Shown here: positions 1-8,762 of the stretch, piece by piece
Layout of the letters: the number at the start of each line of letters is the position of its first letter
Position numbering within the stretch: position 1 is the first letter of the stretch
NCBI GenBank assembly: GCA_902609095.1
Contig: CACLQQ010000031.1
Span: forward strand, 1 to 32,347
From: an uncultured Bacteroidota bacterium
GTDB lineage: Bacteria > Bacteroidota > Bacteroidia > Chitinophagales > Saprospiraceae
Direction of reading: 5' to 3'
DNA length: 32,347 nt
Notes under the pieces: generated by a model
The model's input: only the letters and a program-made list of their open reading frames with translations
Told to the model about the DNA's origin: nothing
Database searches by the model: none
Translations under genes and position numbers: made by a program

Positions 1-1
1 T

Positions 2-700
2 CTGAGGCAGCATGCATTCTATGGTTTGACTACTGATCAAACTTTACAACTGCTGAAGATTTATGATCTAAGTGTTCCATCAGTTCATAGTAATATTTCG
101 ACCTTGAGAGATGGATTTAATGAGTTTTTAGAAGGCATAGCAGCCATTCAATGTCAATATGCGGTGGTGCCTGCTTTGTTAAATCCAGCAGACCGTAACA
201 GTGCCGATGCATATAAAAGTTTGGCAGATGAATTCAATTCTTATGGCGAAAAGATGAGCTCCTATGGAATGACATTGGCCTATCACAATCATGGATATGA
301 GCACATTAGCTATGACGGAAGAATGGGGCTGGATATACTAATATCTCAGACTGATCCAGAGTTGGTACAATTTGAACTAGATTTATTCTGGATGAAAGCG
401 GCAGGACAGGATCCTGTAGCGTATCTCAATAAATATCCTGGTAGATTCAAACTCATGCATCTAAAAGATTCTACAAAGGAATTCAGATTCAGTGGAGATG
501 GCTCGACTCCAGACCAATGGATGGCTGGTTTCCCATTGATGTCAGACCCTGGTGACGGTGTCTATAACATTGATAAAATGATACAAGCTGGATTAGATTC
601 TGGTGTAGAACATTTCTTCTTAGAGCGAGATTTGGCCCCTCAACCCGAAACCACCTTGAATAACTCTTTTAATTATTTAAGTAAGCACCTGAGAGGATAA
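2..700 (+). CDS. Sugar phosphate isomerase/epimerase, TIM barrel (C-terminal part)
   Basis: The frame is open to the left window edge, so the N-terminus lies outside; the TTG at 26 is not a true start. The protein reads as the C-terminal two thirds of an AP-endonuclease-2-like sugar phosphate isomerase/epimerase. Visible signatures are YHNHGYE, the strand-plus-acid block FELDLFWMKAAG, the KLMHLKDS strand and a final VEHFFLERD strand, in the order expected for the second half of a xylose-isomerase-like barrel. These enzymes interconvert sugars or cyclitols using a divalent metal; the substrate cannot be read from sequence. It may be secreted, as many Bacteroidota homologues are, but the signal region is missing. 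No lesion is seen, unlike the next gene, which starts 44 nt downstream. Confidence 0.85.
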   Translation: MRQHAFYGLTTDQTLQLLKIYDLSVPSVHSNISTLRDGFNEFLEGIAAIQCQYAVVPALLNPADRNSADAYKSLADEFNSYGEKMSSYGMTLAYHNHGYEHISYDGRMGLDILISQTDPELVQFELDLFWMKAAGQDPVAYLNKYPGRFKLMHLKDSTKEFRFSGDGSTPDQWMAGFPLMSDPGDGVYNIDKMIQAGLDSGVEHFFLERDLAPQPETTLNNSFNYLSKHLRG

Positions 701-744
701 TCATGAGTAGAATAAGCTAACTAAACCTATTACAAACTAAATAA

Positions 745-1513
745 ATGGCTCAAATAATAGATCTGATAAAACCGATAGAATACAATGCTGGTGACCCTCG
801 ATTCATGAAGGTCAAAATCAAACATAAACCACATCGTAAGGCAAAGTGGTTGCGCAGACGTTTTGGCCTACCCTTCAAGCTCTTACCCAAAGGTTGAGAT
901 GGCTGGGCAGATGATGCCATCAAACATATGGGGGTTCATAACACGACACATATCGATGCACCTTGGCATTATGCTCCTACCTGTGAGTGTGGGTGAGCCA
1001 GCGAAAACTATTGATCAGATTCCCTTGGATTGGTGCTATGGCGATGGTATCGTAATTGATATGAAGCATAAAGAAGACTTCTTTGCAATAACAGCTCAGG
1101 ATATTCAGAATTACCTGTCAGAAAAAGGCTTATCCCTTAAATCTGGTATAATTGTATTGATAAAGACAGGTCGAGACCAACATATGGGTACTAAGAAATT
1201 CTTCACCCATGGAACCGGTATGTCTGCCGAGGCCACAGAATGGCTCATCGATTAAGGAATCAAAGTTATGGGAATAGATCAATGGGGTTGGGACTTACCC
1301 CTACCCCATATGATTAAGAAAGCCAAAGAGAACAACAATAGAGCGTATTTCTGGGAAGCACACCTCGTTGGAACTCGCAAGGAGTATTGTCATATAGAAC
1401 AACTCACCAATATAGATGCACTACCTCCCACTGGATTTAAGGTTTGTGTATTTCCAATGAAGATCGTATGAGCCTCGGCCGCTCCAGCAAGAGTGGTGGC
1501 TATAGTGGAGTAA
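745..1513 (+). pseudogene. Cyclase family protein (kynurenine formamidase-like), broken
   Basis: Starts at ATG 745 (MAQIIDLIKPIEYN) and is recognisable to a stop at 1511-1513. The family (PF04199) is a metal-dependent hydrolase; the HIDAPWHYAP metal-site block and the HGTGMSAEATEWLID block are both present. Four lesions are seen. TGA at 895-897 lies between PKG and DGWADD, probably from TGG. A frameshift lies at about 980-995, between HYAPT and GEPAKTID. TAA at 1253-1255 splits WLID from GIKVMGID, where CAA is expected. TGA at 1469-1471 splits KIV from ASAAPARVV, where GGA is expected. Between lesions the protein is well conserved, so inactivation looks fairly recent. It shares direction with the isomerase upstream and may have been in one sugar or acid degradation operon. 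Confidence 0.85.
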
Positions 1514-1890
1514 ATAAATAAGAGTTAAATAGTTGAAACGTATCCACACATATCCAAGACTCATATTTCCCATGAGATATATCTTCACTCTTTGACCGAA
1601 GCCTAATCTACTTCATGTCTCTGACAATCCAAACAAAGACTATCAAATTGTAACTTAATCCTGCCTCCATTTATGAAGTGACTAATTCATCTTTAGTGAT
1701 TAAGTGGAGGTAACTATCCTTATCATTATCTGGCTATACTGAAGATCCCGCTTCCTCACGACATTTCTAACGGGTTAAACTATAAGCCCTTTTTCACTAT
1801 TTACGTCATAAAAGCAGATTTGGCCAGGCTTATTCCGAAGGTGCCATTCAAAAGCCTTCTCAAGCTGGATTAATATGCCTGCATGTTACC
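1514..1890. other. Stretch without a recognisable gene
   Basis: 377 nt between the broken cyclase gene and the 3' end of a broken minus-strand gene. I see no RNA gene, clear hairpin terminator or known protein. A minus-strand frame from about 1735 down to 1520 is interrupted by only two stops, which could be a decayed remnant or chance. Confidence 0.4.
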
Positions 1891-2562
1891 TCACAGCCGC
1901 TTCTCTATGGGAGATGACACATATTTAGGAGCCATCATCCTCATATCTTCGGGACTTAATGACAGCGAAAAAGATCCTGTCGCAATCACTTCTGTCTGAT
2001 TGTCTCCAGAGGCATTCATGCCATAGACGTCTAATCTAATATTATGTGTACCCGGTCCAGCTTCGAGCAATGCTAACACAAAAGCCCTTGCCGATATATT
2101 TCAATTACCATAACTAAGCTCTTCATCATCTAAGTCGGGTAAAAAATAATGACACCATGTCGTCCAAACATATATTGGATCCATGTCTGTTAAATCCTCC
2201 GTGTAGTGGGTTCTCGTAGATTTGGGTATGTCCCTATACATCCCAAAGCTATATTTATGCTCTACCCTCTGACCGTAAATGTGGAGATCATACATATGAT
2301 ATTTGGGAGCATCTTCTTTTCCATTTCTTAATTTGATATTCGCCAAACTTTGAGCCGCGAATGCTCGAGCATATATCGGACCAGAAGTACTAAATTCACT
2401 TTTAAATAGTGAAGGAATTTAATTCTTTAAGGATAGTGCAACAGGTTGATCTGAGAAGACAATCTGACCAACATATTGGCTGTGCACATCGGATGTAATG
2501 CCTTGATCTTGCGAATATCCCCGCTTGGTGTCATCGTCATTATTAAACTTTAAGATTACTTA
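1891..2562 (-). pseudogene. Uncharacterised secreted-type protein, broken
   Basis: One minus-strand frame runs from about 2562 to a TAA at 1891-1893 and is interrupted by TAA at 2419-2421 and TGA at 2101-2103. The segments read GYSQDQGITSDVHSQYVG, then SGPIYARAFAAQSL, then VYGMNASGDNQTEVIATG. They resemble, from memory, hypothetical Bacteroidota proteins with an IVFS...PIYAR arrangement, but I cannot name a domain or function. No convincing start codon or signal peptide is found in frame upstream (stops begin near 2563), so the 5' end is probably lost or frameshifted. It lies downstream of two other minus-strand genes (2611-3290 and 3323-5281) and probably belonged to the same transcription unit. 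Confidence 0.55.
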
Positions 2563-2610
2563 AATAGAAGTTCATAATTACTTTATTCGTAATGTTTTAG
2601 TTGAATTAGG

Positions 2611-3290
2611 TTATTGTGCCTGTAATTGAGTGGGTATTTCACCCAAGCAATTTGGCGCGCTATTTACATATTGATGCTTATTAACTACATAGCTGAAAGA
2701 GTTTTTAGCAGTATCACCTTGCAAATCATTGAGATAAATTAGTAGCTGTCCGTTAAAACTACCAGTACTCGTAATAGTCGGTCCCCCCCTATTGCGGTCA
2801 CCGTGGTAGTATAATCATCTAAGTGATACAATTCGTTAGTAATTGTAATTTCATATCTATCCCAAATAGAGTTATACCGCATTGACCAATTATCAGATCC
2901 TGATACTTTATCACCTAAATCTGTGACAACACCAAAAGCTATTTGTCCTGATGGACCGGTTTGAATTTGATATCTGCTACTATCAGTAGAATACCAATAA
3001 ATTTTATCAGTGGACAGATCATTAGCAAAGGTTGTAACTTGATGGGCCATATAAATACAACCTCCATGTTCTTGGAGCTTAATATAACCACCCCCATATC
3101 CGCTTACTGATGATTGAATATTTACGTCGTCAATATTTAACTGCCAATCATCCTCATCAATATCTATGACTAAAGCACCACTCATTCTATTAAAATCTAC
3201 ATACTCCCCATAATTAATTTCCATACCTATATTTTGAGACTGGATATTGGTAGTCCAGATTAATAGGCCCAGTAAAATTGTCTACTTCAT
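2611..3290 (-). pseudogene. Secreted protein of unknown function, broken at codon 3 and by a G-run slip
   Basis: The natural start is ATG 3288-3290: Met-Lys, then TAG at 3282-3284, then TILLGLLIWTTNIQSQ, a good signal peptide. Only the mutated third codon blocks translation there; an internal ATG at 3224 opens the rest. The mature part is beta-rich and acidic (INYGEYVDFNRMSGALVID). At a run of seven G (minus strand, about 2783-2789) the frame changes; restoring one base reads GGPTITSTGSFNGQLLIYL and ends at TAA 2611-2613 after LGEIPTQLQAQ. No family is recognised. It begins 33 nt after the end of the fibre gene on the same strand, so it may be an accessory or cargo protein of that fibre; this is inference from position. 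Confidence 0.7.
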
Positions 3291-3322
3291 ATTTTTTTTA
3301 ATAAGTTCTTTTCGTACTATTC

Positions 3323-3697
3323 TTAATGTGACTGATTGCTAAGATTACTTTCTATAGATGTGATTCGCTGTATGAGCGTTTAATTCATCTGCATTAACTT
3401 ATCATTCTCAAGACTAAGTTCTTGTATGTCATTGACTATTGGAGCAATAAATCCGTTAAAATCCAAGGACTGCCTACCACCAAACGATTGTTGTGCCCAA
3501 CCCTGCCAGTCCACACCGATTAAATCTATTAACTCTTTTACCTCCTGTATTATGAATCCATGCTGCAACTGATCATCAACGTTTTGACTATTACTTTTGA
3601 TCCCTAATTCTTCAGGATACTCAGATGGACTCTTCCAATAATATTGTACAGACTTAAGGCTGTTAATAAACGCCAAACCTATGGGTGATGGAGCTAT
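3323..3697 (-). pseudogene. S74 intramolecular-chaperone tail of the fibre protein, cut off by a stop
   Basis: This is the direct in-frame continuation of the gene at 3698-5281 after the TAA at 3698-3700. It reads IAPSPIGLAFINSLKSVQYY, then HGFIIQEVKELID, the usual order of a Peptidase_S74 (endosialidase chaperone) domain, and then a coiled-coil tail. A second in-frame TAA lies at 3380-3382 inside the coiled coil; the frame then continues TLIQRITSIESNL to a TAA at 3323-3325. S74 domains trimerise a fibre and then cleave themselves off. The first stop sits exactly where the chaperone begins (after SDCWIKK), so the fibre would be made without its folding domain unless the stop is read through. 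Confidence 0.8.
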
Positions 3698-5281
3698 TTA
3701 TTTTTTAATCCAGCAATCCGAAGAAGCATGTATAGTACCATTGCCATCAGTGCCTATGTGTAGTTCATTGACATCTGTATTACCTATAACGGCAATATTA
3801 TTACCAATGCCAAAGGCATTTTGGCCTATTGTTATTTGATTCATACCATAAGAATCACTCAACTCGACATAGTTCCCAATCATTGTATTTTCAGATCCTG
3901 GATTGCGCACATTCCCAATAGAGGAACCAATTACAACACTATTATTAAGCAATGAGTTAAGAGCGATTCCATGAACAGAATTGACACCAATAATAGTGTT
4001 CGGATTACCTTTATGTTGGATATCGACTGACTCAGCTCCTAATATTGTATTATCAGATCCGATTAAATCCCTTCCAGCAAAAGTCCCGACAAAAGTATTT
4101 CTATCACATGTTTCATTTCTAATACCAGACAAATAACCAAAATAGCTGTTGCTTGATCCAGTAGTATTATCATGACCAGACTTATATCCGAAAAACGAAT
4201 TTTTTACTTTTATATCATTCAGTATACCTGATTCATAACCAAAGAATGACGATCCATCAGCAGCAGTTCTCGAGCCCGCTCGATAACCAAATAATGCTGT
4301 ACCATGTACCTCGATTGAATCCAGTGAGCCAGGTCCAGTATCAGTTCCAAAAGCAGCATTGTGACTCCCTTCCTGATTTACATTCCCTGATGAATAACCA
4401 AAATAACAATTCTCATTACGTGTTATATTCACCGCCCCACTACTATTACCAAAAAAGGAGTTCCTATATCCAGAGTTATTGTAGAATCCACTTGAATTAC
4501 CGAAGAATGAGTTGGAACTCCCGCTGGTATTATTACTTCCAGATTTAGACCCTACAAAACAGACGAAGCTAGCTTCAATTGTACTTTTGCCAGCCTCATG
4601 ACCAATATGAACATTTTGTTGACCACTACTTTGATTGTAACAAACTTTATGACCAATATTTACATTTCTTATAGCATTGCGTAAGTTAATAAGACCCTTG
4701 CCCGCTTCATTTCCTATGGATACATTTTCCCATCCTATGCTATTTGCGCCCGCTTGTCTCCCAATAAAAACATTCTGATATCCAGTAAAATTTCGCTCTA
4801 CCGCTTCATGACCCACAAATGTATTATCATATCCATTGAAATTTGTCTTTACACTATTGACTCCCAAAAAGACATTGCGGACCCCATCAGTTGTAAAAGT
4901 ATTGATACCAGCTGATCTACCTATTATAACCGATTCATTATCTGCTATCAGCTGCATGTCTATGGTCCCAGTTACCGTAATATTCCCGTCTACCTCCGCT
5001 AATGGTAACTGAGCGTTTATATCTGTGATATAAGTCAGTACTGATGATATACAATTAGCAAGTTTGAGAATACCATTTGTAATTCTCCGATAGATTAGAC
5101 CGGCAGTATTCTTTGCCTCTAATTTTTTCATGAGACTCTTACTGTGAGTGGTCGCAGTGTGATCACTGATATAAAGTTTTGCCGATATTTCTTTAGTTGT
5201 AAATTCAGAAGCTATAAGCTGAAGTACTTCTGATTCTCTCGGGCTGATGCCTGATTGGAGCCAATCATGTTTTAGGAGCAT
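3698..5281 (-). CDS. LuxR-type HTH fused to beta-helical fibre repeats
   Basis: 527 codons from ATG 5281. Residues about 11-70 are a LuxR/GerE helix-turn-helix (SPRESEVLQLIASEFTTKEI, then LYISDHTATTHSKSL and KKLEAKNTAGLI). A moderately hydrophobic segment ending in INAQ (about 73-91) resembles a signal or membrane segment. From about residue 115 to the end there are roughly fifteen to twenty degenerate repeats of the type N-x-F-x-G-x-x-x-G, as in NSFFGNSSG and NVFIGRQAG, typical of bacterial 'tail fiber domain' stalks. The C-terminal S74 chaperone follows in frame after a TAA (3323-3697), so the ancestral product had about 650 residues. The combination of a cytoplasmic DNA-binding domain with a surface fibre is odd; I infer a membrane-anchored regulator or a fusion whose HTH is vestigial. 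The open frame is otherwise free of lesions. Confidence 0.8.
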   Translation of the reverse strand: MLLKHDWLQSGISPRESEVLQLIASEFTTKEISAKLYISDHTATTHSKSLMKKLEAKNTAGLIYRRITNGILKLANCISSVLTYITDINAQLPLAEVDGNITVTGTIDMQLIADNESVIIGRSAGINTFTTDGVRNVFLGVNSVKTNFNGYDNTFVGHEAVERNFTGYQNVFIGRQAGANSIGWENVSIGNEAGKGLINLRNAIRNVNIGHKVCYNQSSGQQNVHIGHEAGKSTIEASFVCFVGSKSGSNNTSGSSNSFFGNSSGFYNNSGYRNSFFGNSSGAVNITRNENCYFGYSSGNVNQEGSHNAAFGTDTGPGSLDSIEVHGTALFGYRAGSRTAADGSSFFGYESGILNDIKVKNSFFGYKSGHDNTTGSSNSYFGYLSGIRNETCDRNTFVGTFAGRDLIGSDNTILGAESVDIQHKGNPNTIIGVNSVHGIALNSLLNNSVVIGSSIGNVRNPGSENTMIGNYVELSDSYGMNQITIGQNAFGIGNNIAVIGNTDVNELHIGTDGNGTIHASSDCWIKK

Positions 5282-5409
5282 TAGTTTTAGATTTAATGTT
5301 TTTGATTAGATAGAGATTATGACCAGAGCACATTTGCTCAGCTCCTCTCGATGAATCAAAATTCTGCTAACTCATTGATTATTAGGCTATACGAATGGTG
5401 TGGAAATAC

Positions 5410-5426
5410 CTAACCCTATGGGGTAG
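5410..5426. promoter_or_regulatory. Possible operator dyad upstream of the LuxR-fibre gene
   Basis: CTAACCC-TAT-GGGGTAG: 7-bp arms with one mismatch around a 3-bp centre, about 130 bp upstream of the ATG at 5281. LuxR/GerE domains bind dyads of about this size as dimers, so autoregulation is possible. Only one copy was noticed in the window; function is inference. Confidence 0.3.
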
Positions 5427-5495
5427 TTTTACTGCTGAGGACTATTTTTCTGGTAATCTTCGCTGATTTGAGCAGAACTTTTGGTGGGATACTAG

Positions 5496-5816
5496 CCTAA
5501 CTCTTCATCTTCTAAAAGATTCAAACATAATATTGTCTCAATGAGAGAAGGGCTATCAGTTCTTCAAAAGTTACTGCCAGTTTCATTTGTCTGGAATCAA
5601 ACTGAAGAAAAAGACATAGGTTTTATGGCCGAAGAAGTAGCTGAAATAGACAATAGACTTACAACACACAATAAGGATGGTCAAATTCAAGGAGTAAAAT
5701 ATAAGCTGATAACAACTTATTTGGTCAATGCCATCAATGAACAACAAGGATTAATAGAGAATCAAGCAAAACTAATAGAAGCCCTGAGTGCAAAGATTGA
5801 AGCTTTATCCAGATAA
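5496..5816 (+). pseudogene. Orphan S74 intramolecular-chaperone domain, 5' end missing
   Basis: The plus-strand frame starts after a TAG at 5493-5495 and reads SSSSKRFKHNIVSMREG, then LLPVSFVWNQTEEKDIGFMA, IQGVKYKLITTYLVNAI and a coiled-coil end with three repeats of roughly IEALS. That is a complete S74 (endosialidase chaperone) tail, which normally starts at an S-D-R-R-x-K-x-N-I block; SSSSKRFKHNI is its degenerate form. The fibre stalk and N-terminus that should precede it are absent: the 200 nt upstream hold the promoter side of the divergent LuxR-fibre gene and no repeats. It is either a truncated remnant of a second fibre gene or a detached cassette. Translation from ATG 5541 would give 91 residues. 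Confidence 0.7.
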
Positions 5817-5834
5817 ATCGATATATGTACGGGA

Positions 5835-8700
5835 CTACTCTAAATCCCGAGGGCTAATACCAAATCGCGCCTAAAACTTAGTGGTAAAGTAAAAGTGCCT
5901 GCCGATTCCGGTTTGATATCTCACTTCATTCACTGTACTAAACTGACGACTTTTAATTAATTCATAAGCACGAAGCAAGCGTATTTCTAATATGAATTCC
6001 ACCGGTTTAAAGCCGGTGGTTTTCTTTATGATTCTTACTAATTGTCGACCACTATAACTAAGATCATCCGCTAACATTGCTACTTTATAAAAAGAGTCCT
6101 CTATGTGGTCGATTACTAATTCCTTAGCCCAATTAATCAAATCTCACTCTGGACTTAACTCTTTATCCTTGACCTCTAATCTCGATTGACGATTCTCAAG
6201 AAAGCTCTTAACCCGTGCTTTATATTCCTCTGAACTGAAAGGCTTGGTGATATAATCATCAATGCCGAGTTGAAAGGCATCCAATTTATCAGACTCGAGA
6301 GTCCTTGCAGTTAGCATAATAAAGGGGATATCCCTCCATGCCACATACTGATTAACTTGTTTTCTAAAAGCAAATCCATCCATCTCTGGCATCATGATAT
6401 CCGAGGATATTAGATCAAAACGTTCCTTAGGTAAGAGTTCGATGACTTCTTTGCCGTTTACTGCTGTAGTACAATTATATGATTTAGCTAATAGTCCTTG
6501 TAGATATTGAGACATCTCCTCATTATCCTCAACTATCAGCACTTTAGCCTTATCTCCATCAATACTTATTGGAAGTACTTCTTTAGATAGAATAGGTGAT
6601 TCTAAGTTCTCAGAATGTTGTATTTCTACGCTTTCTAAAACCTCAATAGGTAGCTCTACATTAAATCAGCTTCCCTGCCCCACCATACTATCAACGTGGA
6701 TCTTCCCTCCCATCAATTCACAGAGCTCTTTCAAGAAGGCTAAACCAATACCTGTTCCAGATGATTGTGGAGTAATAGAAGATTGATAGTACCGGTCAAA
6801 AATCATTGCAATTTCTTCCTGAGGTATTCCTAATCGAGTGTCTGAAACTGAAAATTTCAACAGATTTCGATCCTATGAATTTGAGTCAACTTCGAGGGAT
6901 ACTGTATCACCAGACTAGCTATATTTAATCGTATTAGATATAAGGTTATTTAACACTTTTTCGAGCTTAGATATATCTGACCGTATATTAATTCCAGATG
7001 GCAACTCACCAATCATCTGCAATTCTATGTTCCTTTTTTCTTTTAGTAAAAAAAATGAAGAAAATACCCTACCCATAAAGAAGGCCAATGCAAATTCACT
7101 GTTCTGAATCTGAAGTTTACCATCATCCAACTTAGTAAGATCCATGATTTCATCGGTCAATGATAATAGCCTCTTACTATTTTTGATGGCCATATCTACA
7201 TAATTAAGAACATCTATATTTTTAACTTTTTTACTTACATCTGGAAGGGGCGCTAACACCAGCGAAAATGGGGTTCTCAACTCATGATTGATATTATTGA
7301 AGAAATCTGTTTTGGCCTTAGCTAATTCTTCCAGATTATCTGCTCGCTGCTTTTCTAATTCAAGCGCCTGTTCTTTTTCTTGTTCTCGTCTTTGGGTACT
7401 ACTTCGATACCCATAGAACACAGATCCTAATATTGCAAGCAATGCTACTCCGCTTCCCAAAAGCATGTTACGTGTACTATTTTGCTTTTCTATGACTAAT
7501 TCTCGCCGTGCCAACTCCACTTCCTTCTTTTCAGTTTCGTACTTGGCATTAGCATCTGCTACTTGATCATCTAAGTTGCTCTTATATCTTCTTTTTGCTT
7601 GTGCATAAGCCGAATCCAAGCTTTTATAAGCCTCCGCCAATTATCCATTTTGATGATAGAGCTTTGCAAGTACCTCCATATACATTATCTCTGAATAAGA
7701 ATATTCATGCTTAATATCCAAAAGAAAATTATAATAAAAGATTGCTGAATCAACATTGATATATGAGAAGGCTTCGGCTATGCCTCTCGTTGTTCTTACA
7801 TAGAGGCCATAATCACCAATTTCAGAGGCAATCTTCTTAACCTGATTTAACATGATTAGAGAGGAGTCAAGCTTATTGACGCAATAAGTATAATACATAG
7901 CAGCGGCATTATATGCATATGCCTTAATCTACTTATAATTATATTTCTCAGCGATATCTATTGCTCTAAAGGCATAATCTCGTATTAAAGTAATACTATC
8001 ATAAACAATAGCTAGATTCATACAGATTTGAGCTACATGATCCATTGTAACCTGGCTTTCAGAAATACGTAAAGCCTCTTCAAATTCTCTGATGCTCGCT
8101 TAATCATTGTTAAACCAATATGAAATCGTCTTAGTTCACCACGCGTTTATACCAATAAATGTTTATTACCTATTATTTCACTTATTTCTTTTGCCTTTAA
8201 CAATTTAGATAATGCTTTGTCGTGCTCACCAAGCTTAGATTGAAGGGACCCTAACTCCATTAAACAGAAAGCGTAAGTCGAGCTATCAGCATTAACAAGG
8301 GATATGTTGATACACTTCTCTACTGCGTAAAGACATGAGTCATTACTCCCGTTTAAACCATAATTATCTGCTAATATGCTATAAGCCTTGCCGTCTATGT
8401 TACCTGATAAATTTCTTTGATTTGCGATTTCTAATGCTTCCCTAGCATAGTCAAAGCTCTTGGTAGTGACTGACTCTTTATTTCTATAGCTAACTGCAAA
8501 TTCAAAGCAGCCTTTAGCGAGTCACTACCTACCTGTTTTAATTCTATTATTAGGCTATCAATTATTTCAATCTGAGCATAGATCTTAGATATTGAAACGG
8601 ATAAAAAGATAGTCAACATTAAATGCCATCGAGCATAACGAAAAGAATAATTCACTATCGATTTATTTTGATACACTAAACTGCGTATGAACTGAAACAA
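5835..8700 (-). pseudogene. Hybrid sensor histidine kinase/response regulator with AraC domain, heavily broken
   Basis: About 955 codons, a one-protein two-component system. Order: signal peptide (MLTIFLSVSISKIYAQ, from 8619), TPR-like sensor region, membrane helix (MLLGSGVALLAILGSVF), His-kinase core with H-box NINHELRTP and N-box NLISNTIKYS, ATPase G2 box GTGIGLAFLKEL, receiver (LIVEDNEEM, then SSDIMMPEMDG and a KPF lysine), and AraC HTH ending ARFGISPRDLE. Lesions: frameshifts near 8490 and 8152; stops TGA 8136-8138, TAA 8100-8102, TAG 7929-7931, TAA 7641-7643, TAG 6915-6917, TAG 6873-6875, TGA 6666-6668, TGA 6144-6146, TAG 5871-5873. The G1 box reads DTRLGI, where a glycine is expected in place of R, so missense decay has begun too. 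It lies 62 nt downstream of cimA on the same strand. Homologues usually control nutrient uptake genes. Confidence 0.9.
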
Positions 8701-8762
8701 TCGACACTTTAAGTATAAGTATTGAGTAACTCTTACACAAGGTGAAATAGATAGAAATAAAA

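Noticed and set aside
4246-4548. Plus-strand open frame of 100 codons inside the fibre gene
   Set aside because: It is antisense to the repetitive fibre coding sequence, has repeat-derived low complexity and no recognisable domain. Similar antisense frames at 9589, 12505, 15222, 20816, 28422 and 31451 were dropped for the same reason.
3323-5816. Prophage tail-fibre region
   Set aside because: S74 and fibre repeats are also common in chromosomal Bacteroidota surface proteins. No capsid, terminase, portal, integrase or lysis gene is nearby.
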